Notes: a model not told the origin generated them from the sequence alone. A stretch of 64,000 nucleotides of DNA from Parolsenella massiliensis (GCF_900143685.1 NZ_LT671675.1:719111-783110), one strand, 5' to 3'. Positions 17,454 through 25,798 are shown, counted from the first letter of the stretch. Numbers and translations are program-made.

Positions 17454-17754
17454 GGGAAGCTAACAATTTGTTAGGGGCGTGGGCGGGGCGCCGCAGCGAA
17501 TGTGTCGCTCGTGTGACGGACAGGCGCGTCGGCACCGCTGATCGTTATGTCAACTAGTGCGTTGACGTGCGTGTTCGATACGTGACGGTCCGGAGCCGCA
17601 TCTCTCGCTCGCGGCCATTTTCGCAACGCTCACCAGACGGGGCAAAACCACCCTTGAATCTAAAACAAAGTGTGGTTTCATATGGAGTAACAAACTATTT
17701 GTTTGGTTATCAAACAAATAGTTGAATGCAACCAACCAAGGAGGTCTCGGTAAC
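17454..17754 (+). promoter_or_regulatory. dpaL promoter region with three operator-like sites
   Basis: CTAACAATTTGTTAG (17460-17474) is a perfect palindrome around one base. CAAACTATTTGTTTG (17691-17705) matches it at 12 of 15 positions. CAAACAAATAGTTG (17711-17724) is the reverse of the same site, so 17693-17705 and 17711-17723 form a perfect 13-bp inverted repeat with a 5-base loop. TTGAAT (17654-17659) and TCATAT (17678-17683), 18 bases apart, are a plausible promoter that would start transcription just before that inverted repeat. GTCAAC/GTTGAC (17549-17566) is a further small palindrome. The ribosome site AAGGAGG (17738-17744) precedes the GTG at 17755. Confidence 0.6.
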
Positions 17755-18969
17755 GTGAGCGAGAAGATTCAGTGGGCCATCAACCACATGCCCAAGAGCG
17801 ATGACGCGCACCTCGGCATCATGTCGCTCGACAACGTCAAGAAGGCCCGCGCCTTCCACAAGAGCTTCCCGCAGTACACCGTGACGCCGCTCGCTCGCCT
17901 CGACGGCCAGGCCGCCCGCCTGGGCCTTGGCAACCTGTGCGTCAAGGACGAGAGCTACCGCTTCGGTCTCAACGCCTTCAAGGTGCTCGGCGGCTCCTTC
18001 GCCATGGCCAACTACATCGCTGACGAGACCAACCAGGACGTCGCCGACTGCACGTTCGACTACCTGACCTCCGACAAGCTCGCGAAGGACTTCGGCCAGG
18101 CCACGTTCTTCACCGCCACCGACGGCAACCACGGCCGTGGCGTCGCCTGGGCCGCCAACAAGCTCGGCCAGAAGGCCGTCGTGCACATGCCCAAGGGCTC
18201 CACGAAGCCGCGCTTCGACAACATCGCCGCCGAGGGCGCCAAGGTGACCATCGAGGAGGTCAACTACGACGAGTGCGTCCGCATGGCCGCCGCCGAGGCT
18301 GACGCCTGCGAGCGTGGCGTCATCGTGCAGGACACCGCCTGGGAGGGCTACGAGAAGATCCCGTCCTGGATCATGGAGGGCTACGGCACCATGGCCTCCG
18401 AGGCTGCCGAGCAGCTCCGCGAGATGGCCATCAACCGCCCGACGCACGTGTTCGTCCAGGCTGGCGTGGGCTCTCTCGCCGGCGCCGTCGTAGGCTACTT
18501 CACGAACCTGTTCCCGGACAACCCGCCCACGTTCGTCGTGGCCGAGTGCGCCCCTGCCGCCTGCCTGTACAAGGGCGCTGCCGCCGGTGACGGCGACCCG
18601 CGCATCGTTGACGGCGACATGCCCTCGATCATGGCCGGCCTGTGCTGCGGCGAGCCCAACATCCTGGGCTGGGACATCCTGCGCAACCACGTGACGGCGT
18701 TCGTCTCCTGCCCCGACTGGGTGACGGCCCGCGGCATGCGCACCCTCGGCGCCCCCGAGAAGGGCGACCCGCGCGTGATCTCCGGCGAGTCCGGCGCCGT
18801 GACGACCGGCCTTGTCGAGACGCTCATGCTCGACCCCGAGTACGCTGAGCTCAAGGAGGCCATCGGCCTGGACAAGACGAGCTCCGTGCTCTGCTTCTCC
18901 ACCGAGGGCGACACCGACCCCGAGCAGTACCGCCGCATCGTCTGGGAGGGCGAGTACCCCACCTGCTAG
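17755..18969 (+). CDS. dpaL: 2,3-diaminopropionate ammonia-lyase (YgeX family)
   Basis: A 404-residue PLP enzyme of fold type II. GTG 17755 is chosen over the in-frame TTG at 17722 because AAGGAGG sits 10 bases upstream of it and the family length is about 400. The Schiff-base lysine lies in NAFKVLGG (near residue 78), the phosphate-binding region is ATDGNHGRGVAW (near 119-130), and a glycine loop QAGVGSLAGA follows. The family converts 2,3-diaminopropionate to pyruvate and ammonia through 2-aminoacrylate, and in gut bacteria the gene is required for anaerobic purine/urate breakdown. It starts the ygeX-ygeY-ygeW-carbamate kinase run, with RidA nearby at 25418. Confidence 0.93.
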   Translation: MSEKIQWAINHMPKSDDAHLGIMSLDNVKKARAFHKSFPQYTVTPLARLDGQAARLGLGNLCVKDESYRFGLNAFKVLGGSFAMANYIADETNQDVADCTFDYLTSDKLAKDFGQATFFTATDGNHGRGVAWAANKLGQKAVVHMPKGSTKPRFDNIAAEGAKVTIEEVNYDECVRMAAAEADACERGVIVQDTAWEGYEKIPSWIMEGYGTMASEAAEQLREMAINRPTHVFVQAGVGSLAGAVVGYFTNLFPDNPPTFVVAECAPAACLYKGAAAGDGDPRIVDGDMPSIMAGLCCGEPNILGWDILRNHVTAFVSCPDWVTARGMRTLGAPEKGDPRVISGESGAVTTGLVETLMLDPEYAELKEAIGLDKTSSVLCFSTEGDTDPEQYRRIVWEGEYPTC

Positions 18970-19037
18970 GCACCACCGCCACGCCAGTGGCTTCATGCAA
19001 TAGGTAACGAAGGCCATCGAACAGAAAGGTTCACGAC

Positions 19038-20423
19038 ATGGCTAAGCAGCTCGACTACGATCTCATCAAGAAGACCGCCCAGGACTACGGCAAGGACATG
19101 ACGGCGTTCCTGCGCGCCATGATCTCTCACCCGTCCGAGTCCTGCGAGGAGGGCGAGGTCGTCGCCTGCATCAAGGCCGAGATGGAGAAGCTGGGCTTCG
19201 ACGAGGTCAAGGTCGACGGCCTTGGCAACGTCATGGGCTTCATGGGCGAGGGCGACAAGATCATCGCCATCGACTCCCACATCGACACCGTGGGCATCGG
19301 CAACCGTGACAACTGGGACTTCGACCCCTACGAGGGCTTCGAGGACGACCAGCTCATCGGCGGCCGCGGCGGCTCCGACCAGGAGGGCGGCATGGCCTCT
19401 GCGACCTACGCTGCCAAGATGATGAAGGACCTCGACCTCATCCCCGAGGGCTACAAGGTCATGGTCGTCGGCACGGTCCAGGAGGAGGACTGTGACGGCA
19501 TGTGCTGGCAGTACATCTACAACGTCGACGGCATCAAGCCCGAGTTCGTCATCTCCACCGAGCCCACCGACGGCGGCATCTACCGTGGTCACCGTGGCCG
19601 CATGGAGATTCGCGTCGACGTCCACGGCACGTCCTGCCACGGCTCTGCCCCCGAGCGCGGCGACAATGCCATCTACAAGATGGCCGACATCATCGCCGAC
19701 GTCCGCAAGCTCAACAACAATGGCTGCGACGAGTCCACGGACGTCAAGGGCCTCGTCAAGATGCTCGACCCCAAGTACAACCCCGAGCACTACGAGGACG
19801 CCCGCTTCCTGGGCCGCGGCACCTGCACCGTCTCCCAGATCTTCTACACCTCGCCGTCCCGCTGCGCCGTGGCCGACTCCTGCGCCATCTCCATCGACCG
19901 CCGCATGACCGCCGGTGAGACCTACAAGTCCTGCCTCGCCGAGGTCGAGAACCTCCCGGCCGTCAAGAAGTACGGCGACGACGTCAAGGTCTCCATGTAC
20001 ATGTACGACCGTCCGTCCTGGACCGGCGAGGTCTACGAGACCGAGGCCTACTTCCCGACGTGGATCAACAAGGAGTCCGCGCCGCACGTCAAGGCCCTCG
20101 TCGACGCCCACAAGGCGCTCTTCGGTGACGAGCGCATCGGCTGCGAGAAGTCCATGGACAAGCGCGCCGGCCGTCCGCTGTGCGACAAGTGGACCTTCTC
20201 CACGAACTGCGTGTCCATCCAGGGCCGCTACGGCATCCCCTGCGTCGGCTTTGGCCCCGGCGCCGAGTCCCAGGCCCACGCGCCCAACGAGGTCACCTAC
20301 AAGCAGGACCTCCCGACCTGCGCCGCCCTCTATGTCGCTGCCCTCAACCTCTACGATCCCTCGCAGGCTGACGGCAACGCCACGACCTACCGCGCCGAGC
20401 TCACGGACAACGACATCAAGTAG
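19038..20423 (+). CDS. ygeY: YgeY-type M20-family metallohydrolase
   Basis: A 461-residue M20 peptidase-like hydrolase with AGAAAGG before ATG 19038. Metal-binding motifs are visible: [10 protein letters not shown] (near residues 81-90), [14 protein letters not shown] (near 112-125), the general-base pair QEED near 154, and STEPTDGG. The C-terminal [13 protein letters not shown] carries the last metal His. The family is annotated as selenium-metabolism-linked hydrolase and should cut an amide or ureido bond in a ring-opened purine product; the exact substrate is inferred. It lies 68 bases after dpaL and 121 before ygeW, in the same order as in E. coli apart from the position of ygeW. Confidence 0.92.
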   Translation: MAKQLDYDLIKKTAQDYGKDMTAFLRAMISHPSESCEEGEVVACIKAEMEKLGFDEVKVDGLGNVMGFMGEGDKIIAIDSHIDTVGIGNRDNWDFDPYEGFEDDQLIGGRGGSDQEGGMASATYAAKMMKDLDLIPEGYKVMVVGTVQEEDCDGMCWQYIYNVDGIKPEFVISTEPTDGGIYRGHRGRMEIRVDVHGTSCHGSAPERGDNAIYKMADIIADVRKLNNNGCDESTDVKGLVKMLDPKYNPEHYEDARFLGRGTCTVSQIFYTSPSRCAVADSCAISIDRRMTAGETYKSCLAEVENLPAVKKYGDDVKVSMYMYDRPSWTGEVYETEAYFPTWINKESAPHVKALVDAHKALFGDERIGCEKSMDKRAGRPLCDKWTFSTNCVSIQGRYGIPCVGFGPGAESQAHAPNEVTYKQDLPTCAALYVAALNLYDPSQADGNATTYRAELTDNDIK

Positions 20424-20544
20424 TCGCCCGTCTCGCACGCCGCTTTAGAATCTTGCCTGCCGCCCCGGCTCGGGGAGCAAAGGGGCGGCAGGACCCGCGC
20501 GGGCAAGCGTCCGCGCACACAACCACTAGGGGAGAGGAAACCCA

Positions 20545-21744
20545 ATGAGCGATATCCAGCAGTATCTCGACGTCCTGTCTGGCCTTGACTTCAAGGGCAT
20601 GTACAACAACGACTTCCTGCACACCTGGGACAAGACGACCGACGAGCTGAAGGCCCTCTACGCCACCGCCGCGGCCCTGCGTAACCTCCGCGAGCGCAAC
20701 ATCTCCTCCAAGATCTTCGACTCGGGCCTGGCCGTGTCGCTGTTCCGTGACAACTCCACGCGCACCCGCTTCTCCTTCTCCAAGGCCTCCAACCTGCTCG
20801 GCCTCGAGCTCCAGGACCTCGACGAGAAGAAGTCCCAGATCGCCCACGGCGAGACCGTCCGCGAGACCGCCACGATGATTTCCTTCATGGCCGACGTCAT
20901 CGGCATCCGTGACGACATGTACATCGGCAAGGGCGACGCCTACATGAAGGAGGTCTCCGAGTCCGTCCAGCAGGCCTACGCCGACGGCGTCCTCGACCAC
21001 CGTCCGACGCTCATCTCCCTGCAGTCCGACTCCGACCACCCCACGCAGTCCTCTGCCGACATGCTCTACCTCATCGAGGAGTTCGGTGGCCTCGAGAACC
21101 TCAAGGGCAAGAAGGTTGCCGTGACCTGGGCCTACTCGCCCTCCTACGGCAAGCCGCTGTCCTGCCCGCAGTCGCTCATCTCGCTGCTCCCGCGCTTCGG
21201 CATGGACGTCACCCTGGCCCACCCCGAGGGCTACGACCTCATGCCCGAGGTCGTCGAGCGCGCCAAGGGCTACGCCGCCGAGAACGGCACCTCCTTCAAG
21301 CAGGTCAACACGATGGCCGAGGCCTTCGAGGGCGCCGACATCGTGATCCCGAAGTCCTGGGCTCCGTATGCCGCCATGGAGAAGCGCACGAACCTCTACG
21401 CCGAGGGTGACGATGCCGGCATCGCCGCGCTCGAGAAGGAGCTTCTCGCCCAGAACGCCACGCACCAGGACTGGTGCTCCACGACCGACCTCATGGCCAA
21501 GACGGCCAACGGCCAGGACACGATCTTCATGCACCCGCTGCCCGCCGACATCTCCGGTGTCTCCTGCGAGCACGGCGAGGTCATGGCCGACGTCTTCGAC
21601 ATGCACCGCGACGGCATGTACAAGGAGGCTTCCTACAAGCCCTACGCCATCGCTGCCATGATGTTCCTCCAGAAGGTTGCCGACCCCGTCGCGACGCTCA
21701 AGGCGCTCGAGGCCGCCGGCACCCCCCGCTGGTATCAGGCCTAA
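20545..21744 (+). CDS. ygeW: Knotted carbamoyltransferase YgeW
   Basis: A 399-residue carbamoyltransferase (ATCase/OTCase superfamily) with strong site GGGGAGAGG before ATG 20545. The carbamoyl-phosphate loop is FRDNSTRTRFSF (near residues 68-79), followed by a helix with KKSQIAHGETVRETA. The HPTQSSADML motif near 160-169 and a C-terminal HPLPADISG block are also present. In the purine pathway it can run in the phosphorolytic direction, turning a ureido/carbamoyl intermediate into carbamoyl phosphate for the carbamate kinase encoded next. That direction is inferred from the neighbouring kinase and from the known cluster. Confidence 0.93.
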   Translation: MSDIQQYLDVLSGLDFKGMYNNDFLHTWDKTTDELKALYATAAALRNLRERNISSKIFDSGLAVSLFRDNSTRTRFSFSKASNLLGLELQDLDEKKSQIAHGETVRETATMISFMADVIGIRDDMYIGKGDAYMKEVSESVQQAYADGVLDHRPTLISLQSDSDHPTQSSADMLYLIEEFGGLENLKGKKVAVTWAYSPSYGKPLSCPQSLISLLPRFGMDVTLAHPEGYDLMPEVVERAKGYAAENGTSFKQVNTMAEAFEGADIVIPKSWAPYAAMEKRTNLYAEGDDAGIAALEKELLAQNATHQDWCSTTDLMAKTANGQDTIFMHPLPADISGVSCEHGEVMADVFDMHRDGMYKEASYKPYAIAAMMFLQKVADPVATLKALEAAGTPRWYQA

Positions 21745-21791
21745 TGCCCCCGCGTCGGCCTAGCCGACTCGAGGCCTGATACACCTCAAAA

Positions 21792-21876
21792 GCCGGCCCC
21801 CACTGGGGGCCGGCGCTAGTTGGGACCCCCTCGGCCACCTCGCCATCCCCCCCCTCAAGTGGGGTGGCCGAGGGGG
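21792..21876 (+). promoter_or_regulatory. Two strong hairpins and a C8 tract before carbamate kinase
   Basis: GCCGGCCCCC (21792-21801) / GGGGGCCGGC (21805-21814) has a 3-base loop. CCCCCTCGGCCACC (21826-21839) / GGTGGCCGAGGGGG (21863-21876) encloses a loop containing eight consecutive C (21847-21854) and CTCAAGTGGGG, which allows alternative pairing. Neither stem is followed by a T-run, so attenuation or mRNA processing is more likely than a simple terminator. Confidence 0.55.
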
Positions 21877-21911
21877 AACCCTGTCGCTTACCCTTTTGAA
21901 CGGAGTCCCCC

Positions 21912-22853
21912 ATGTCCAAGCGCATCGTCGTTGCCCTCGGCGGCAACGCCCTTGGCAAGAACCTTCCCGAGCAGATGCAGGCCGTCCAGGTGACCTCCAA
22001 GGCCATCGTGGACCTCATCGAACAGGGCAACGAGGTCGTCGTCGTGCACGGCAACGGTCCTCAAGTTGGCATGATCGCCAACGCCATGACCGAGCTGACG
22101 CGCAGCGATCCCGAGAAGTACATCCCGTGCCCGCTGTCCGTCTGCGGCGCCATGAGCCAGGGCTACATCGGCTATGACCTGCAGAACGCCCTTCGCGAGG
22201 AGATGGAGCGCCGCGGCATCGCCAAGGGCGTCGCCACCGTCCTCACGCAGGTCGAGGTCGACCCGGCAGACCCGGCCTTCGAGAACCCCACGAAGCCCAT
22301 CGGCTCGTTCATGAGCAAGGAGGAGGCCGAGGGCCTCAAGGAGAGCCGCGGCTACGACTTCGTCGAGGACTCCGGCCGAGGCTATCGCCGCGTCGTCGCC
22401 TCCCCGAAGCCTAAGCGCATCGTCGAGCTCGACACGATCTCCTCGCTCGTGGCAGCCAACCACGTGGTCATCGCCTGCGGTGGCGGCGGCATCCCCGTCG
22501 AGCCCACGGGCAACCACCACCTCAAGGGCGCCGCTGCCGTTATCGACAAGGACTTCGCGGCCGAGCTTCTCGCCGAGTCCCTCGATGCCGACTACCTCGT
22601 GATCCTCACGGCCGTCGAGAAGGTCGCCGTGCGCTTTGGCAAGCCGGACGAGGAGTGGCTCGACGCCCTCACGCCCGAGCGCGCCCACGAGCTCGCCGAC
22701 GCCGGCGAGTTTGGCAAGGGCTCCATGGAGCCGAAGGTCCTGGCTGCCGCGGCGTTCGCCGAGAGCAAGCCTGGCCGTTCCGCCCTCATCACGCTGCTCG
22801 AGAAGGCGCGTGACGGCATCGACGGCAAGACCGGCACCACCATTCGCGCCTAA
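21912..22853 (+). CDS. arcC: Carbamate kinase (ArcC/YqeA family)
   Basis: A 313-residue amino-acid-kinase-family protein; ATG 21912 lies behind GAACGGAGTCCCCC. It has the nucleotide/phosphate glycine motif GGNALGKNL (near residues 9-17), EVVVVHGNGPQVG (near 40-52), CGGGGIPV (near 194-201), and the TAVEKVAV segment typical of carbamate kinases. It converts carbamoyl phosphate and ADP to ATP, CO2 and ammonia, the energy-conserving step of the island. It follows ygeW, which should supply the carbamoyl phosphate. The hairpin-rich gap suggests expression is tuned separately. Confidence 0.95.
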   Translation: MSKRIVVALGGNALGKNLPEQMQAVQVTSKAIVDLIEQGNEVVVVHGNGPQVGMIANAMTELTRSDPEKYIPCPLSVCGAMSQGYIGYDLQNALREEMERRGIAKGVATVLTQVEVDPADPAFENPTKPIGSFMSKEEAEGLKESRGYDFVEDSGRGYRRVVASPKPKRIVELDTISSLVAANHVVIACGGGGIPVEPTGNHHLKGAAAVIDKDFAAELLAESLDADYLVILTAVEKVAVRFGKPDEEWLDALTPERAHELADAGEFGKGSMEPKVLAAAAFAESKPGRSALITLLEKARDGIDGKTGTTIRA

Positions 22854-22865
22854 GCGAACTCACGT

Positions 22866-22908
22866 GCAGGCCGCGCCCGGAACCGCAGGTTTCCCGGGTG
22901 CGGCCTGC
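22866..22908 (+). terminator. Terminator-like hairpin after carbamate kinase
   Basis: GCAGGCCGCGCCCGG (22866-22880) / CCGGGTGCGGCCTGC (22894-22908), with one G-U pair. Only a weak T-run (CTTACTTT) follows. Confidence 0.6.
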
Positions 22909-22969
22909 GCTTACTTTGACGCGCGCAATCGTCGCGCGTGCCCAAGCCACGGTCGGGGATAATGGACAC

Positions 22970-23947
22970 ATGAGGCAAAGCGTACGGACATATCTGGTAG
23001 ACGAGAGCGGCGAGCGAGTCTTCGGGCCCGGTCCCGCCGAGCTGCTTCGCCGCATCCGCGAGTACGGGAGCCTTCGTGCAGCGGCCATCTCCATGGGGAT
23101 GGCCTACACGAAGGCACTCGCACTTGTCCGCAAGGCCGAGAAGGGCCTGGGTGCCCCGCTCACCACGCGCGTCGTGGGAGGCTCGGGGGGCGGAGGCTCC
23201 ACGCCCACGCCCGAGGCAGACGAGCTGCTCGCGTCCTACGAGCGCTGGACGGCCGCCTGCGAGGGGAGCGCCGGCGCCCAGTACGCCTCGGCGTTTGCGA
23301 AGGGCGTGACCGCCACGACCCATGACGACGCAGACGCTGCCGCGCGCCGCGTTGGCGTGGCCGTGCTCGCCGCGGGTCACGCGCGTCGCTACGGCGCCAA
23401 CAAGCTTGCCGAGCCCCTCATGGGCGAGGCCGTGCTCGAGCGCACGCTCGGATGCGTGCCGCCGGGCTGCCCCATCGTGGTGGCGTGCGGCTCGCGTGAG
23501 GCGCAAGCTATCTGCGAGCGCCGCGGCATCGACGTCGTGCACCCAGACGGCGGCTCCGAGCAGAGCGACTCCATGAGGGCGCTCGTGGCCTACGCGCAGC
23601 GTGCGGGCTGGGACGCCTGCGTCTTCGTGCCCGGCGACCAGCCGCTCGTCGAGCAGGGGAGCATCCGCACGATGCTTGCGGTCTCTGCCGCGAACCCAGA
23701 TGCGGTCATCCGCCTGTCCTGGCGTGGGCGCGCCGCCTCGCCTTCTCTGTTCCCGGCGTCGCTGTTCTCGCGCCTCTCCCAGGTCACGGGAGACGCGGGA
23801 GGCTCTGCGGTTCTGGGTGACGACACGCGCTCCATCTCGGTGGAGGCGTCGTGGCCCTGGGAGCTCTGGGACATTGACACGCCCGATGACCTCGGACGTT
23901 GCCAGGAGATTATCGAATGTGGTCTTGGTCGTGGAGGGAGTAACTAG
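22970..23947 (+). CDS. ModE-like HTH domain fused to a MocA/MobA-like nucleotidyltransferase
   Basis: A 325-residue two-domain protein. ATG 22970 is chosen; GATAAT ends six bases before it, so the mRNA may be nearly leaderless. Residues about 1-90 look like the winged helix of ModE (LLRRIREYGSLRAAAISMGM, KALALVRKAEKGLG, then GGSGGGGSTPT). Residues about 120-325 are a MobA/MocA-type NTP transferase: VAVLAAGHARRYGANK nucleotide loop, FVPGDQPLVEQ metal-binding Asp block, and a DDL ending. MocA adds CMP to molybdopterin for xanthine-dehydrogenase-class enzymes. The fusion may let the enzyme sense Mo or cofactor state and bind DNA, or the HTH may regulate this island. The hydantoinase start lies one base after the stop. 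Confidence 0.82.
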   Translation: MRQSVRTYLVDESGERVFGPGPAELLRRIREYGSLRAAAISMGMAYTKALALVRKAEKGLGAPLTTRVVGGSGGGGSTPTPEADELLASYERWTAACEGSAGAQYASAFAKGVTATTHDDADAAARRVGVAVLAAGHARRYGANKLAEPLMGEAVLERTLGCVPPGCPIVVACGSREAQAICERRGIDVVHPDGGSEQSDSMRALVAYAQRAGWDACVFVPGDQPLVEQGSIRTMLAVSAANPDAVIRLSWRGRAASPSLFPASLFSRLSQVTGDAGGSAVLGDDTRSISVEASWPWELWDIDTPDDLGRCQEIIECGLGRGGSN

Positions 23948-23948
23948 C

Positions 23949-25316
23949 ATGGTCATCATTCAGGGTGGCACGCTTGTGTGCCCCGACGGGCTGCGTCGCG
24001 GAGACGTGGCGCTCGACGGCGACAAGGTCGTGCGCATCGCGAGCGCGATCGAGCCCGCCGCCGGCGACGAGGTGTATGACGCGCACGGCTGCTGGGTGTT
24101 TCCCGGCTTCATCGACGCGCACACGCACATGCAGTGCTGGACGGGCATCGACTGGACGGCCGACAGCTTCGAGACGGGCACGCGCGCCGCGGCGTGCGGC
24201 GGCACCACGACGATCGTGGACTACGCCACGGCCGACCGAGGCGTCACGATGCCCGATGCCCTCGACGAGTGGCACAAGCGCGCCGACGGCACGTGCACGG
24301 CAAACTACGCCTTCCACATGGCGCTCGCCGAGTGGAACGAGCGCAACCGCGCCGACCTCTCCGTCATGCGCGAGCGCGGCGTTTGCTCGTTCAAGTCCTA
24401 CTTTGCCTACGACCACCTGCGCCTCGATGACGCCGAGACGCTCGAGCTTCTCGAGGCCCTGAAGCCCCTGGGCGGCACGCTGTGCGTCCACTGCGAGAAC
24501 GGCACGCTCGTCGATGCCCTGCAGCAGCGCGTCTATGACGCGGGCATCCACGGCCCCGAGGGACACCCCCTGAGCCGCCCCGCCGAGTGCGAGGCCGAGG
24601 CCATCAGCCGCCTGCTGTATCTGGCGCACCTCGCCGGTGACGCCCGTGTGAACGTGGTGCACCTCTCGACCAAGCTTGGCCTCGAGGCCATTCGAGCCGC
24701 CAAGGCCCGCGGTCAGAAGAACATCTTCGTGGAGACGTGCCCGCAGTACCTGCTGCTCGATGACACGTGCTTCCTCAAGGACGGCCAGGACGGCCTCGAG
24801 GGCCTCGAGTTCGTCATGAGCCCGCCACCGCGCAAGCCCGCCGACCGCACGGCGCTGCGTGAGGCGCTCGTCAACGGCGAGATCGACACGATTGCCACGG
24901 ACCACTGCAGCTTCAACATCCACGGCCAGAAGGACCGCGGCATCGACGACTTCCGCAAGGTTCCCAACGGCGGCGCCGGCGTGGAGCACCGCCCCGCGCT
25001 CATCGCCACGACGTTCGCAGACCAGCTTGGTCCCGAGGACCTGTGCCGCCTCATGAGCGAGAACCCCGCCAAGGTCTTTGGCATGTGGCCCGCAAAGGGT
25101 CGTCTCGCCGAAGGTGCCGACGCGGACATCTGCGTGTGGGACCCGTCCGTGAGCTGGACGATCAGCGCGGCCACGCAGCACCAGAACGTCGACCATACGC
25201 CCTACGAGGGCTTCGAGTGCCAGGGCCGCAGTCGCTTCACGTTCGTGAACGGCGTCCTGGCCGCCCGCGAGGGCGAGCCCACCGGCGAGCTGCCCGGCCG
25301 CTACGTTAGCCGCTAG
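23949..25316 (+). CDS. hyuA: Dihydropyrimidinase/hydantoinase (HyuA/SsnA-class amidohydrolase)
   Basis: A 455-residue cyclic amidohydrolase; ATG 23949 follows GGAGGGAG closely. Metal ligands of the D-hydantoinase type are visible: DAHTHMQCW (near residues 56-64), a carboxylated lysine in SFKSYFAYDHL (near 147-157), VHCENG (near 180-185), VVHLST (near 237-242) and the Asp in ATDHCSFN (near 316-323). It should hydrolyse a cyclic ureide or imide, that is, a ring-opened purine intermediate, in the cytoplasm. E. coli places hyuA/ygeZ between ygeY and yqeA; here it follows the mocA-like fusion with a one-base gap, so the two are probably one operon. Confidence 0.93.
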   Translation: MVIIQGGTLVCPDGLRRGDVALDGDKVVRIASAIEPAAGDEVYDAHGCWVFPGFIDAHTHMQCWTGIDWTADSFETGTRAAACGGTTTIVDYATADRGVTMPDALDEWHKRADGTCTANYAFHMALAEWNERNRADLSVMRERGVCSFKSYFAYDHLRLDDAETLELLEALKPLGGTLCVHCENGTLVDALQQRVYDAGIHGPEGHPLSRPAECEAEAISRLLYLAHLAGDARVNVVHLSTKLGLEAIRAAKARGQKNIFVETCPQYLLLDDTCFLKDGQDGLEGLEFVMSPPPRKPADRTALREALVNGEIDTIATDHCSFNIHGQKDRGIDDFRKVPNGGAGVEHRPALIATTFADQLGPEDLCRLMSENPAKVFGMWPAKGRLAEGADADICVWDPSVSWTISAATQHQNVDHTPYEGFECQGRSRFTFVNGVLAAREGEPTGELPGRYVSR

Positions 25317-25344
25317 TTGACAAAGGGACACTCCCTTTGTCAAC
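25316..25344 (+). terminator. Perfect 13-bp hairpin starting at the hyuA stop codon
   Basis: GTTGACAAAGGGA (25316-25328) / TCCCTTTGTCAAC (25332-25344) with loop CAC. No T-run. Its TTGACA/AAAGGGAC pattern makes it a member of the 3'-end repeat family seen elsewhere in the window. Confidence 0.65.
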
Positions 25345-25417
25345 CCGCTTGGTACCATGCCCCGGTTCCGGGGTTCGAGATATGCCGCGTCACGCGGCAC
25401 GAGAGAAGGAGTTTCAC

Positions 25418-25798
25418 ATGGCCATTGAGGCAATCGTCACCGACAAGGCTCCTGCCGCCGTTGGTCCCTACTCCGCCGCCACCAAGGCCGGCAACTGCAT
25501 CCACGTCTCCGGCCAGCTGCCGGTTGACCCTGCCACCGGCGAGTTTGCCGGCGACGACATCGCTTCCCAGACTCGTCAGAGCCTGACGAACGTCAAGAAT
25601 GTGCTCGAGGCCGCCGGCGCCACCATGGCCGACGTCGCCGAGACCACCGTCCTGCTCGACTCCATCGCCGACTTCGGCGCCATGAACGAGGTCTACGCTG
25701 AGTTCTTCTCCGCTCCGTACCCGGCCCGCGCCGCCTTCGAGGTCGCCGCGCTGCCCAAGGGTGCCAAGGTCGAGATCAAGGCCGTCGCCTACCTGTAA
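25418..25798 (+). CDS. ridA: RidA-family enamine/imine deaminase
   Basis: A 126-residue YjgF/YER057c/UK114 protein with AGAAGGAG before ATG 25418. It has the family pattern APAAVGPYSAATKAG (near residues 12-26), SGQLPVDP, and the active-site block PARAAFEVAALPKGAKVEIK (near 103-122) with the key Arg and Glu. RidA hydrolyses reactive 2-aminoacrylate to pyruvate and ammonia. DpaL at 17755 releases exactly that intermediate, so placing ridA at the end of the purine island makes biochemical sense. A general housekeeping role is equally compatible. It is a single-gene unit with a terminator after it. Confidence 0.95.
   Translation: MAIEAIVTDKAPAAVGPYSAATKAGNCIHVSGQLPVDPATGEFAGDDIASQTRQSLTNVKNVLEAAGATMADVAETTVLLDSIADFGAMNEVYAEFFSAPYPARAAFEVAALPKGAKVEIKAVAYL

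Noticed and set aside
23172-23190. Phase-variable G tract in the mocA-like fusion
   Set aside because: Only six G in a row, in frame with the whole protein; too short to argue for slippage.
25355-25400. tRNA-like GGTTCGAGAT sequence
   Set aside because: No acceptor stem, D-arm or anticodon arm could be built around it; it is the ridA leader.
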